From NCBI RefSeq assembly GCF_004345665.1, contig NZ_SLWR01000002.1, positions 496,001 to 560,000 of the forward strand: a stretch of 64,000 bases of DNA. The letters are read 5' to 3'. A program made the translations under genes and the position numbers. How positions within the stretch are numbered: the stretch's first letter is position 1; the number at the start of each line of letters is the position of its first letter. The notes beneath the pieces were generated by a model. It searched no databases and was not told the origin of the DNA. It saw only the letters and a program-made list of their open reading frames with translations. Source of the DNA: Kribbella antiqua (GTDB taxonomy: Bacteria; Actinomycetota; Actinomycetes; Propionibacteriales; Kribbellaceae). This document shows, one piece after another, positions 52,189-61,157 of the stretch.

Positions 52189-53097
52189 TCAGGAATGAGT
52201 CGTGTCGTCCGCCAAGGCGAGAGCGCCGAAGACCGGAGCTCGATCGAGGACGTGGACGGCCACGTCCGGATGCCGCCCGCTGAGGGCTTTCAGGAAGGTC
52301 TCGTACAGCCGGCGCTGTCCGAGCAGCACGCTGCCGCCCACGACGACTTGACCGGCCGCCACACCGCGGCCGATCAATCGATCGACGAGCTCTGCCAACT
52401 GCCGGCCTGCCTCCCGTATCACGAGTCCGGCGAGTGCCGAGCCTTCGTCGGCGGCCTGGAAGATCTCAATCGATCGTTCGCCGAGCCAGGCCGGGGACGT
52501 CGAGTCGGTGACAGCCATGGCCAGTTGCGCGCCGTCCGCGACGCCGAAGGAGGCGAGCAGTCGCCGGCTGAGCGGATCGATCGGCTCGCCGCGATCCAGT
52601 TGACCGAGTACCGCGCGGGTCGCTTCCCGGACGAGTCCGGCGGACCCACCTTCGTCGCCGAGCACCCAGCCCCAGCCGCCGGCCGTGACGAGTTGGCCGT
52701 TGACCCGCGCGACCGCGATCGAACCGGTACCCGCGATCAGGCCGATGCCGTCCCGTCGCGACGCCGCCGGAACCAGCAACTCCGCGTCATTGACCACGAG
52801 GACGTCGCCGGTGAAGTAACCGCGCAACGCCGCTGAGAACGCATCGCACTGCTCAGTGCTGTCACAGCCGTGTGCCCCGACCACCAACGGAAGTTTCAGT
52901 GCCTCGTCGCCCAGCCAGTCGCGGATCAGGCGATGCAGAGCGACGGCGTTGTGGTCCAGCGAGTGGGTCCGCCAAGACGGCGTACTGACGGTCCATTCCT
53001 TGACGACGGTGCCGCCGAGCCCCAGCGCCAGATGGGTCTTGGTCCCTCCGACGTCGATCCCGATGACCTCCCGCGGCCGGGACGAGGCAGCTTCCAT
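52189..53097 (-). CDS. BadF/BadG-type sugar kinase (N-acetylglucosamine/glucosamine-kinase-like)
   Basis: This 302-residue ATPase has the phosphate-1 motif IGIDVGGTKTHLALG at the N-terminus, a central LPLVVGAHGCDS and VVNDAELLV. The adenosine-side motif is GTGSIAVARVNG followed by GWGWVLGDEGGSAGL, diagnostic of this group. It phosphorylates a sugar or aminosugar in the cytosol. It leads the kinase-SIS-amine oxidase operon. Operator copy 3 lies 75 bp upstream. Confidence 0.88.
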   Translation of the reverse strand: MEAASSRPREVIGIDVGGTKTHLALGLGGTVVKEWTVSTPSWRTHSLDHNAVALHRLIRDWLGDEALKLPLVVGAHGCDSTEQCDAFSAALRGYFTGDVLVVNDAELLVPAASRRDGIGLIAGTGSIAVARVNGQLVTAGGWGWVLGDEGGSAGLVREATRAVLGQLDRGEPIDPLSRRLLASFGVADGAQLAMAVTDSTSPAWLGERSIEIFQAADEGSALAGLVIREAGRQLAELVDRLIGRGVAAGQVVVGGSVLLGQRRLYETFLKALSGRHPDVAVHVLDRAPVFGALALADDTTHS

Positions 53098-53171
53098 CGT
53101 TCGATCACCGAACTCTCGCTTGGTTCAGATCCCGCCCCGACCCCTCCGGCGGCAGCGCACTGTGTCTCTAA

Positions 53172-53190
53172 GTTCGGTAGCTTAACAAAC
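53172..53190. promoter_or_regulatory. ROK-regulon operator, copy 3
   Basis: This third identical copy of the 19-mer stands 75 bp upstream of the kinase start, in the same orientation relative to its gene as copies 1 and 2. The rest of the 229-bp gap to the divergent FAD oxidase holds no other repeat that I can see. Confidence 0.8.
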
Positions 53191-53326
53191 CTCGCGCAAC
53201 CCCACAACACTCAGACCGCGTCCACATGTGGCCAGTGGCAAGTAGCGGCCGGGGGTATTCGGTGGCCAAAAGTGACTGGGCGCGGAAGACTGCGTGGTCG
53301 GTGGGGAACGACTGAGGGAGGAAATC

Positions 53327-54685
53327 GTGGCTGAGTTGATCGATCGGCTTCGGGGGCGGGTGGCCGGGCCGGTGCTCGGACCGGACGACGACGGGTTCGC
53401 GACCGAGGTCGCCGCCTGGAACCGCGCCGCACAGCACAGCCCTGAGGTGGTCGTCGGGCTGACGTCGGAGGCCGATGCGGTCGAGGTGGTCCGGGCCGCG
53501 GCGGACACCGGTACGCCGATCAGAGTGCTCGCCACCGGCCATGGTGCTCCCGTGCCAATCACCGACGGCATTCTGGTCACCACGTCCCGGCTGTCCGAAG
53601 TGAGCATCGATCCCGACCGCAAGCTCGCGAATATCGGGGCGGGGTGCCAATGGGCCGAGGTGATCGCGGCCGCGGCCGAGCACGGCCTCGCGCCGATCAC
53701 CGGTGCGTCCGACGTCGTCGGCTGTATCGGATACACCCTCGGCGGCGGTCTCGGCCCGTTGGCCCGGACCTACGGCTTCTCGTCCGACTGGGCGCGCGGC
53801 TTCCGGATCGTCACCGCGGCCGGCGAGGCTATCACGGCGAGCGCCGAGGAGAACCCGGATCTCTTCTGGGCCCTCCGCGGCGGCAAGGGCGGTTTCGGCA
53901 TCGTCACCTCGATGGACTTCGAGCTCGTCGAGCTCACCACCCTGTACGGCGGCTCAGTCTTCTTCGACACCGAGTACGTCGCACCGGCCCTAAGTGCCTG
54001 GGCCGAGTGGACCAAGACGGTCCCGGAGACCGCGACGTCGTCCGTCGCACTGCTGCGGCTGCCGCCGCTGGAGGTCATCCCGGAGCCGCTGCGAGGCAAG
54101 ACGGTCCTCAACGTCCGCTTCGCGTTCGTCGGCGACCCGGTCGAAGGCGAACGTTTGTTCCAGCCGATCCGCGACGCCGGGCCGGCCATCATCGACGCGG
54201 TCCGGGAGATGCCCGCGACCGACATCGCGCTGATCCACAACGACCCCAAGGATCCGACTCCTGCCTGGGACCGTGGCCAGCTGCTCGACGACATCGACGC
54301 CGACTTCGTCGCGGCGTTCCTCGACGCGGCCGGCCCCGGCCGGCAGGTGCCGATCGTCGCGATCGAGATCAGGCACCTCGGCGGTGCGACCGCTCGCGAC
54401 GTACCGGAAGGCAGCGCGGTCGGCGGTCGTGGTGGCGCCTACAGCCTGGTGCTGATCGGCGTACCGGATCCGAGCCTGTTCGAGAAGGTACTGCCGGACA
54501 CCGTCGACAACGTCCTGGGAAGCCTTCGCCGCTGGATCTCGGCCGAGACGACGGTCAACTTCGCGGGCGCCTTCACCGTGCCGGGCTCGTACGAGGCGTC
54601 GTGGCCGGCCGAGACGTTCGCCCGTCTCGCCGAGCTGCGGGCGACGTACGACCCGGACCAGCTCTTCCCGTATGGGCCTGCCTAG
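53327..54685 (+). CDS. FAD-binding (PCMH-type) oxidoreductase
   Basis: This 452-residue protein starts at a GTG after GAGGGAGG. The FAD domain shows PIRVLATGHGAPVP with the His that commonly carries covalent FAD, then GYTLGGGLGPLARTYGFSSDW and NPDLFWALRGGKGGFGIVT. It ends at DPDQLFPYGPA without the extended berberine-bridge-enzyme tail. No secretion signal is present. Relatives oxidise sugars, alkaloids or aromatic alcohols with oxygen. It is not visibly linked to the ROK regulon except for the shared intergenic region. Confidence 0.88.
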   Translation: MAELIDRLRGRVAGPVLGPDDDGFATEVAAWNRAAQHSPEVVVGLTSEADAVEVVRAAADTGTPIRVLATGHGAPVPITDGILVTTSRLSEVSIDPDRKLANIGAGCQWAEVIAAAAEHGLAPITGASDVVGCIGYTLGGGLGPLARTYGFSSDWARGFRIVTAAGEAITASAEENPDLFWALRGGKGGFGIVTSMDFELVELTTLYGGSVFFDTEYVAPALSAWAEWTKTVPETATSSVALLRLPPLEVIPEPLRGKTVLNVRFAFVGDPVEGERLFQPIRDAGPAIIDAVREMPATDIALIHNDPKDPTPAWDRGQLLDDIDADFVAAFLDAAGPGRQVPIVAIEIRHLGGATARDVPEGSAVGGRGGAYSLVLIGVPDPSLFEKVLPDTVDNVLGSLRRWISAETTVNFAGAFTVPGSYEASWPAETFARLAELRATYDPDQLFPYGPA

Positions 54686-55053
54686 TCGTCCTTCTCCTTG
54701 AGGCGGGCCGCTTCCTCACGGACCTTGGCCTGGGTGTCCCGCTCGAGCTGCAGCCAGCGCGGGTTCTCAGCCTTGATCGCATCGATCGCATCGGTCGTCA
54801 GCGGGTCGGTGATGCCGGCCCGCGCAAGGCCGCTGATCGATACGCCGAGCCGGCTCGCGACGACCTGCCGCGGATGAGGTCCGGTACGGCGGAGCTCACG
54901 CAGCCACTCGGGCGGATCCGTCTGCAGCGCGTTGAGCTCGTCGCGGGAAACGACCCCCTCCTGAAACTCCGCCGGAGTGGCCTGAAGGAGCACACCCAGC
55001 TTCTTCGCCGCTGTAGCGGCCTTCATCGTCTGGGGACTCTTACGCGACGTCAT
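54682..55053 (-). CDS. DUF5997 family protein
   Basis: This 123-residue protein has KAATAAKKLGVLLQATPAEFQEGVVSRDELNALQTDPPEWLRELRRTGPHPR, matching the actinobacterial DUF5997 family of unknown function. A helix-turn-helix-like stretch (VVASRLGVSISGLARAG) follows. The C-terminus is charged. It is divergent from the LysR-effector-domain gene, a pairing that appears conserved in actinobacteria (from memory), suggesting a shared regulatory role. Its stop overlaps the FAD oxidase stop. Confidence 0.8.
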   Translation of the reverse strand: MTSRKSPQTMKAATAAKKLGVLLQATPAEFQEGVVSRDELNALQTDPPEWLRELRRTGPHPRQVVASRLGVSISGLARAGITDPLTTDAIDAIKAENPRWLQLERDTQAKVREEAARLKEKDD

Positions 55054-55098
55054 GACGGCAAGGGTATCGAGGCCGATCACGGCCGGTAACCTGGCCTG

Positions 55099-55761
55099 GT
55101 GACCTTCAAGCTCGGGTACGTCCCTGGGGTGACTCCGGCCAAGTGGGTGCGGATGTGGCAGGAGCGGCTGCCTCGGGTGCCGTTGGAGCTGGTTCAGGTG
55201 ACTGCGGCCGACGCCGCTGGCGTCGTACGGGAGCAGAAGATCGACGCGGTGCTGCTGCGGTTGCCGATCGATCGGACCGGTTTGCACGCCATTCCGTTGT
55301 ACGAGGAGACGACGGTGGTGGTGGTGCCGAAGGATCATGTGGTGACGGCTGTCGAAGAGGTGACCGTCGAGGATCTGGCCGATGAGTTGATGTGGCACCC
55401 GTTGGACGACGTACTCGATTGGGAGCGTCCGCCGGGGCGGTTGATCGAAGAGCGGCCGGCGACTACGGCGGATGCGATCGCGCTCGTTGCCACAGGCACC
55501 GGACTTCTCGTCGTACCGCAGTCGCTGGCACGGCTGCATCACCGCAAGGACCTCACCTACCGGCCGCTGCTGGACGCGCCGCAGTCGACGGTCGCGTTGT
55601 CGTGGCCGGAGGACGAGACGACCGAGTTGATGGAGCAGTTCATCGGCATCGTTCGTGGGCGGACGGTCAACAGCACCCGCGGTCCCGCGAAGCCGGCGAA
55701 GACCGTGACGAAGAAGCCGGTGAAGAAGACCGCCAAACCGGGCAGGCGCCGGGCGCGTTAG
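55099..55761 (+). CDS. Stand-alone LysR-type effector-binding domain protein with basic tail
   Basis: This 220-residue protein starts at a GTG. Residues about 1-185 are a LysR substrate-binding domain (FKLGYVPGVTPAKWVRMWQERLP, VVVVPKDHVVT, ALVATGTGLLVVPQSLA), but the DNA-binding domain is missing. Instead the last 30 residues are rich in Lys, Arg, Pro and Ala (AKTVTKKPVKKTAKPGRRRAR), as in histone-like tails. It may bind nucleic acid through that tail or act with the divergent DUF5997 protein, which has the helix-turn-helix-like part. Confidence 0.8.
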   Translation: MTFKLGYVPGVTPAKWVRMWQERLPRVPLELVQVTAADAAGVVREQKIDAVLLRLPIDRTGLHAIPLYEETTVVVVPKDHVVTAVEEVTVEDLADELMWHPLDDVLDWERPPGRLIEERPATTADAIALVATGTGLLVVPQSLARLHHRKDLTYRPLLDAPQSTVALSWPEDETTELMEQFIGIVRGRTVNSTRGPAKPAKTVTKKPVKKTAKPGRRRAR

Positions 55762-55771
55762 GCTCCGGAGC

Positions 55772-56215
55772 ATGCGGATTTCCGTTTCCTCGGACATGGA
55801 CGAACCCGTCGCGCGCTCGCTCGTCGCCGAGCTGCAAAGTCGCGGCCACGAGGTCGTCACCCACGGAGCGCTGAGCCCAGGTGACAACCCGCAGTGGGCC
55901 GTGTGCTCCGAGGCCGCCGCTCGCGACGTTGCCGCCGGGACGACGGATCAGGCGGTCGTGTGCTGCTGGACCGGTACAGGCGCGTCCATCGCCGCGAACA
56001 AGGTGCCGGGCGTACGCGCGGCCTTGTGCACGGACGCGTACACAGCAGAAGGCGCCCGTCGCTGGAACGACGCCAACGTACTGGCGCTCAGCCTGCGACT
56101 GACCTCCGAGCCGCTGCTCAAGGAGATCCTCGACGCCTGGTTCACCACCGAGGCCAGTGAAGACGAAGAAGACCGCCAGAACGTGGAGCGCGTCAACCGA
56201 CCAAGTGGTGACTGA
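55772..56215 (+). CDS. rpiB: RpiB/LacAB-family sugar-phosphate isomerase
   Basis: This 147-residue protein starts at an ATG after CCGGAG. It has the family core VVCCWTGTGASIAANKVPGVRAALC with the catalytic Cys, then NDANVLALSLRLT. The first segment (ISVSSDMDEPVARSLVAELQSRGHEV) lines up with RpiB. It interconverts a ketose and an aldose phosphate, classically ribose/ribulose 5-phosphate. It is probably an accessory copy. It overlaps the convergent GMC oxidoreductase gene by 23 bp. Confidence 0.85.
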   Translation: MRISVSSDMDEPVARSLVAELQSRGHEVVTHGALSPGDNPQWAVCSEAAARDVAAGTTDQAVVCCWTGTGASIAANKVPGVRAALCTDAYTAEGARRWNDANVLALSLRLTSEPLLKEILDAWFTTEASEDEEDRQNVERVNRPSGD

Positions 56216-58115
56216 TCCGCAGCGCGCTAGCCAGGACGGTCAGCACCGGGTTCACTCCGCCGTTGGTCACATGCACGGATGCGTCGACAATCCGCACGTT
56301 GTCGTGGCCCCAGATCCGGCCGTAGGGATCGGTCACCGACCGCGCCGGGTCGTCACCCATCCGGCAGCTCCCCGCCTGATGCTGGCCAACGCTCGCCTGC
56401 CGCGTGGTCCCGAGACCGTTGAGAGCAGTCCGCGTGGCACCGGCCTCGACCAGCCACTCCCTCGCCTTTGAACTCATGTACTCCTGCGCGCGGGCGTCCT
56501 CGGGATGGATTGACCCGCTGATCACCGCGACCGGATTGCCGAAGCGGTCGACGACACCCGGATCGACCCGCACCCGCGACTCCGCCGACGTCACCTCCTG
56601 AATGGGCCCGACCACCCGCATCATCCGGCGAGCCTCCTGCTGCATCGCCTGCTTCCCGGCCACGCCCGCGGCCGGGATCAGTCCCGCCGAGGTCAGATAG
56701 TCGTACGTCGCCGCCGGCGTCGGGACGAACTCGTTCGCCAGCATCCCGCCGCCCACGATCCCCTCATTGCCGTGCCGGAAGTCGCACGTCGCGATCGAGA
56801 CACCAGGACCCACCAGGTCGACCACTTCGTCCTCGAACAGCCCGACCGCTCCGGCGTAGACATGCGCCTGCAGATAGCGGCCGACCTGATCCTGGTTGTT
56901 CCCAAGCCCGGCCGGTTCACCGTCGTGCGCGCTGTTCAGCAACAGCCGCGGCGTCTCAGTAGCGCCGGCCGCGATCACAACCTCAGCGCACTGCACAGTA
57001 CGACGCCAGCCGTCCGCGACCAGCGAAACACCAGTAACCCGACCGGTCGAGTCGGTCACCAACCGCTCGGCGGTCGTCTCGGTGACCAGCGTGCAGAGAC
57101 CAGTGGCCAGGGCGCCCGGCAACGCGGTGTTGTGGGTCCCGGCCTTGGCCTCGACCGGGCAGGCGAACCCAACGCACTGTGCACAGCGCATGCACCCAGA
57201 CCGACCCTGGTAGTCCACAGAGTTGATGAGCAGCGGTACGTCGAGAGTGCCCCAGCCGAGGCGCTCAGCCGCCGCAGCCAACCGCTCGGCGGTGGCAGTC
57301 CGCGGCAGCGGAGGCATCGGGAGCGAGCGCGGCGGGTGCCACGGGTCCACTCCCCCGCCGCTGACTCCGAAGCGCTGCTCGGCCAGGCTGTAGTACGGCT
57401 CCAGGTCGTCGTACGTGATCGGCCAGTCCGCGAGCCCGCTGCCGTCGGGGACGCCGTACGTCGTCGCCATGGTGAAGTCGTGTGGCACGAATCGCCAGGC
57501 CTGGGCGCCGTACACGCGCGTACCGCCGCCGACGGTGAAGGCGTTGTTGCCCCAGCCGTTGTCGGGCGGCAGGACTCTGCGAGGTTCGTCGTCGATGATC
57601 GCGACTCGCGGGCGGCCGTGTGGATCCGGGTCGGTGGGAGCGGGGAGCCCGGACGACGAGCGGGGGTTCCGCAGGTGGTCGCGGGACAGTGACTCGGTCG
57701 TCGGGTAGCTGCCGGTCTCCACGACCAGCACGGAGCGGCCAGACTCCGCGAGTACTTGGGCAGCCGCGCCGCCGCCCGCGCCCGAGCCGATCACGACGCA
57801 GTCATAGGTGTCAGCGAGCTCTGAGCGAGGTGTGATGGTCAGCGGGGTCTCAAAAGGCTCGGTACGCCTAGGCTCCCAGCCGACCATGGCCCACCCTCGT
57901 GAGCTGGCGTAGAACCCTTGCGCGATCAGGCGGACGAGCCAAGCCCCATCCGGGTCGTGGAGGACAGCGTCAGGCCCCAGCTCCAGCGCCCGCGAAACCC
58001 GCGGCCGCCAGTCGGGCCGGTCGACGGTCAGCACCTGTTCAAGGAACGCGCCCGCGTCGAAGTCCTCGCCGGGCACGGCAAACTCGGCAACCCGCGCAAG
58101 ATTCTCACTCAGCAC
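56193..58115 (-). CDS. GMC-family oxidoreductase with N-terminal gluconate-dehydrogenase-subunit-like extension
   Basis: In this 640-residue protein, residues about 1-85 resemble the small subunit (family 3) of gluconate 2-dehydrogenase. From about 105 the FAD domain follows ([21 protein letters not shown]). A Cys cluster, [19 protein letters not shown], lies near 310, as in gluconate-type GMC enzymes. The active-site segments are [12 protein letters not shown] and [13 protein letters not shown]. It oxidises a sugar or sugar acid; the fused small-subunit region is unusual. No signal peptide was found. It overlaps the upstream ligase gene stop by 11 bp. Confidence 0.85.
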   Translation of the reverse strand: MLSENLARVAEFAVPGEDFDAGAFLEQVLTVDRPDWRPRVSRALELGPDAVLHDPDGAWLVRLIAQGFYASSRGWAMVGWEPRRTEPFETPLTITPRSELADTYDCVVIGSGAGGGAAAQVLAESGRSVLVVETGSYPTTESLSRDHLRNPRSSSGLPAPTDPDPHGRPRVAIIDDEPRRVLPPDNGWGNNAFTVGGGTRVYGAQAWRFVPHDFTMATTYGVPDGSGLADWPITYDDLEPYYSLAEQRFGVSGGGVDPWHPPRSLPMPPLPRTATAERLAAAAERLGWGTLDVPLLINSVDYQGRSGCMRCAQCVGFACPVEAKAGTHNTALPGALATGLCTLVTETTAERLVTDSTGRVTGVSLVADGWRRTVQCAEVVIAAGATETPRLLLNSAHDGEPAGLGNNQDQVGRYLQAHVYAGAVGLFEDEVVDLVGPGVSIATCDFRHGNEGIVGGGMLANEFVPTPAATYDYLTSAGLIPAAGVAGKQAMQQEARRMMRVVGPIQEVTSAESRVRVDPGVVDRFGNPVAVISGSIHPEDARAQEYMSSKAREWLVEAGATRTALNGLGTTRQASVGQHQAGSCRMGDDPARSVTDPYGRIWGHDNVRIVDASVHVTNGGVNPVLTVLASALRISHHLVG

Positions 58116-59727
58116 TCAGGCCGAGCCTCTCGGCGGACTCCTCACGCATCTGCACCTTGCGGATCTTACCGGTGACCGTCATCGGGAACGCGTCCACCAG
58201 CAGCACATAGCGCGGGATCTTGAAGTGCGCCAACCGGCCCTGGCAGAACTCCTTCACCGCGGCCGCGTCCAGGGGTTCGGCGCCCGCCTTCAGCTTGATC
58301 CAGGCGCACAGCTCCTCGCCGTACTTCGCGTCCGGTACGCCGACCACCTGGACGTCCTCGATGTCGGGATGCGCGTACAGGAACTCCTCGATCTCGCGCG
58401 GGTAGATGTTCTCGCCGCCGCGGATCACCATGTCCTTGATCCGGCCGACGATCGTGCAGTAGCCGTCCTCCCGCATCACCGCGAGGTCGCCGGTGTGCAT
58501 CCAGCCGGCCGCGTCGACGGCCTCGGCGGTCTTCTCCGGCTCCTCCCAGTAGCCGAGCATCACCGAATAACCGCGCGTACAAAACTCACCAGGTTCACCA
58601 CGCGGTACGACTTCGCCGGTGGCGGGGTCGACGATCTTGATCTGGACATGCGGGTGGACCTGCCCGATGGTCGCCGTACGACGTTCGAGGTCGTCGTCGG
58701 CGCGGGTCTGGGTCGACACCGGGGACGTCTCGGTCATGCCGTAGGCGATCGACACCTCGGCCATGTGCATGTCGTCGATACAGCGCTTCATCACCTCGAC
58801 CGGGCACGGCGAGCCGGCCATGATCCCGGTGCGCAGCGTGGACAGATCGAAGTCGGCGAACCCCGGGGCGTTCTGCATCGCGATGAACATGGTCGGTACG
58901 CCGTACACGCCGGTGCATCGCTCGTCCTGCACCGCCTGCAGGGTGCGGACCGGGTCGAAGCCCGGCCCCGGGATCACCATCGTGGCGCCGTGCGTGGTGC
59001 AGCCGAGGTTGCCCATGACCATGCCGAAGCAGTGGTAGAAGGGCACAGGGATGCACAGCCGGTCCTGATCCGTGAAGTTGATCGTCTCGGTGACGAAGAA
59101 TCCGTTGTTGAGGATGTTGCGATGGGACAGCGTCGCGCCCTTCGGAAACCCGGTGGTGCCGGACGTGTACTGGATGTTGATCGGGTCGTACGGCGCCAGC
59201 GTCGCCATCCGGTCCCGAACCGCATCGGCGGGCAGGTCCGAGCCTTCGCCGATGAGCTCGTCCCAGTCGGAGGTGCCGATGTAGACGACCCGCTCGAGCG
59301 ACGGGCAGTCGTCACGTACCTCGTCGACCATCGCGCGGTAGTTGCTGACGTTGAACGACTCCGCGCTGATCAGCATCCGCAGCCCCGACTGGTTCACCGC
59401 GTAGGAGAACTCGTGGGTTCGGTACGCCGGGTTGACGTTCACCAGGATCGCCCCGGCCTTGGCGGTCGCGTACTGCGCGATCGTCCACTCCGCGCAGTTC
59501 GGCGCCCAGATCCCGACCCGGTCGCCCTTCTTCACGCCTGCACCGATCAGGCCGCGCGCGAGCGCGTTCACGTCCCGGTCGAGTTCGGCGTACGTCCACC
59601 GCCGGCCGGTACTGAACTCGACCAGCGCCTCGTTGTCACCGTATGCGGCGACGGTCGCCTCGAAGTTGTCCCCAATGGTCTGCTCGATCAGGGGAGGCTC
59701 AGTCTCACCCTTCGCGTAGGACTCCAT
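58105..59727 (-). CDS. AMP-dependent acyl-CoA synthetase/ligase
   Basis: This 540-residue ligase has the AMP motif [16 protein letters not shown], the [10 protein letters not shown] motif and the closing lysine in [12 protein letters not shown]. The order and length fit the fatty-acyl/medium-chain or aryl-CoA ligase family. It lies 18 bp downstream of the maleylpyruvate isomerase and could be the last gene of the gentisate operon. There it might activate an aromatic acid such as salicylate or a side-chain acid before ring hydroxylation, but a fatty-acid role is equally possible. Confidence 0.88.
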   Translation of the reverse strand: MESYAKGETEPPLIEQTIGDNFEATVAAYGDNEALVEFSTGRRWTYAELDRDVNALARGLIGAGVKKGDRVGIWAPNCAEWTIAQYATAKAGAILVNVNPAYRTHEFSYAVNQSGLRMLISAESFNVSNYRAMVDEVRDDCPSLERVVYIGTSDWDELIGEGSDLPADAVRDRMATLAPYDPINIQYTSGTTGFPKGATLSHRNILNNGFFVTETINFTDQDRLCIPVPFYHCFGMVMGNLGCTTHGATMVIPGPGFDPVRTLQAVQDERCTGVYGVPTMFIAMQNAPGFADFDLSTLRTGIMAGSPCPVEVMKRCIDDMHMAEVSIAYGMTETSPVSTQTRADDDLERRTATIGQVHPHVQIKIVDPATGEVVPRGEPGEFCTRGYSVMLGYWEEPEKTAEAVDAAGWMHTGDLAVMREDGYCTIVGRIKDMVIRGGENIYPREIEEFLYAHPDIEDVQVVGVPDAKYGEELCAWIKLKAGAEPLDAAAVKEFCQGRLAHFKIPRYVLLVDAFPMTVTGKIRKVQMREESAERLGLSAE

Positions 59728-59745
59728 GTCCTCACAGTAAGCGCC

Positions 59746-60348
59746 CTACAGCCACGGCGGGAGCGGCTCGGCGTTCAGAACATTGGGACGGCCGGCGAGG
59801 TACGCCGCCACTTCGGGTAGCGGACCCTGTACTTCGGGAACACTGCCGCGCTTGGCCCGGATGTCCAGGCACAACTCCTCGAGGAACTCCACCGGCAGGT
59901 CGTGGAAGCTCACCCCGGTGCCGAGGTCGACCGCGTGGATCATGACCTCCCTGGTCCGCATCCACGGGATCTCGGTCGCCGGGACTTCCCGGCCCTGAGC
60001 CGTGCGGACCTGGTTCTCCCACTGAGCCTCGGTCAGGTCTCCTATCGACTGGGCCAGCTTCTGCGCCGACTCCTCGAACCAGGCGACCACCCGATCTGCG
60101 GGCAGTTGTGCGCCCGCCTCGATGTCCGCGTTCCGCTGCTCCGGCGAGGTGTACATCGGCGTTTCCTCGCCCGTCTTGGCCCAGTGCACCAGGTTGCCCA
60201 GCGCCTCGGCGTTGGCCGCCAGGTGGGCGACGACGTGCTTCCGGGTCCAGCTCGGCAGCAGCGACGGCTCGTCGAGCTCTCCGATCGCCTTGGCGCACAG
60301 CGTCGTACCGTCGGCCATCCAGGCGAGCGAGACTTCCAGGGTTCGCAT
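59746..60348 (-). CDS. Maleylpyruvate isomerase-family mycothiol-dependent enzyme
   Basis: This 200-residue DinB-fold protein starts at MRTLEVSLAWMADGT, its ATG sharing a base with the previous gene stop (TGATG). The metal histidines are in RKHVVAHLAANAEALG and REVMIHAVDLGTG, as in the mycothiol-dependent maleylpyruvate isomerase of Corynebacterium. It isomerises maleylpyruvate to fumarylpyruvate and is flanked by the enzymes before and after it in the gentisate pathway. This assignment rests on family plus context. Confidence 0.88.
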   Translation of the reverse strand: MRTLEVSLAWMADGTTLCAKAIGELDEPSLLPSWTRKHVVAHLAANAEALGNLVHWAKTGEETPMYTSPEQRNADIEAGAQLPADRVVAWFEESAQKLAQSIGDLTEAQWENQVRTAQGREVPATEIPWMRTREVMIHAVDLGTGVSFHDLPVEFLEELCLDIRAKRGSVPEVQGPLPEVAAYLAGRPNVLNAEPLPPWL

Positions 60349-61157
60349 CAGCCGGCCACCACGCGGTTCTCCAGCCGGCCGATCCCCTCGATCTCCGTCA
60401 CGACCGTCTCGCCGCCGCGCAGGAACACCGGTGGCTTCCGGGCGTTGCCGACGCCGCCTGGGGTGCCGGTCGCGATCAGGTCGCCCGGGTTCAGCCGGAC
60501 CATCGTGGAGACGTAGCGGAGCAGCTCGACCGGGTCGAAGAGCAGGTCGCCGGTGGTGTCCTTCTGCATCACCTGGTCGTCGACCAGGCAGCGGATGTCG
60601 AGCGCCGGCCGCGGTCCGCCGACCTCGTCCGGGGTGACCAGGTAGGGGCCGACCGGGGTGGTGGAGTCCCAGTTCTTGCCCTGCAGCCATTCGCGGGTCC
60701 GGAACTGCCAGTCGCGGCAGGTGATGTCGTTGAGCACCGTGAAGCCCGCGATCGCTTCGATCGCCGCGGCCTCGTCGGCCCGCCGTACTTCCTTGCCGAT
60801 GACAACGGTCAGCTCGGCCTCCCAGTCGAACTGCTCGGTCTCGGCCGGCCGCACGATGTCGTCGCGCGCACCGATGAGCGTGTCGGCGAACTTGGCGAAC
60901 AGCGTCGGGTACTCGGGCAGGTCGCGACCCATCTCCTGGATGTGGTTGCGGTAGTTCAGCCCGACGCACACCACCTTGCCCGGTCGCGGCACGAGCGGCG
61001 CGAACTCCACCTCGGCGACGGCATATTCCTTGCCATCGGCAACTGGCGCCCCAGCGAGTACGGCGCCCACGTCAGGCACCCCGAGATCGACCAGGACCTC
61101 ACCCTCGCGCCGTACGGCGGTGGTGCGGTCATCGACCCGAATCGTCGCCAGCTTCAC
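60348..61157 (-). CDS. Fumarylpyruvate hydrolase (FAH family)
   Basis: This 269-residue protein has the FAH signature: VVCVGLNYRNHIQEMG, FAKFADTLIGARDDIVRP, the metal-binding WEAELTVVIG, then GFTVLNDITCRDWQ and GDLIATGTPGGVG. In gentisate catabolism it cleaves fumarylpyruvate to fumarate and pyruvate. It overlaps the dioxygenase gene by 4 bp upstream and touches the isomerase gene downstream. Confidence 0.9.
   Translation of the reverse strand: MKLATIRVDDRTTAVRREGEVLVDLGVPDVGAVLAGAPVADGKEYAVAEVEFAPLVPRPGKVVCVGLNYRNHIQEMGRDLPEYPTLFAKFADTLIGARDDIVRPAETEQFDWEAELTVVIGKEVRRADEAAAIEAIAGFTVLNDITCRDWQFRTREWLQGKNWDSTTPVGPYLVTPDEVGGPRPALDIRCLVDDQVMQKDTTGDLLFDPVELLRYVSTMVRLNPGDLIATGTPGGVGNARKPPVFLRGGETVVTEIEGIGRLENRVVAG

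Noticed and set aside
53098..53326. A copy of the 22-bp palindrome in the kinase/FAD-oxidase intergenic region
   Set aside because: Only the ROK 19-mer is present; no TAA-N2-AAC-N6-GTT-N2-TNA match was found.
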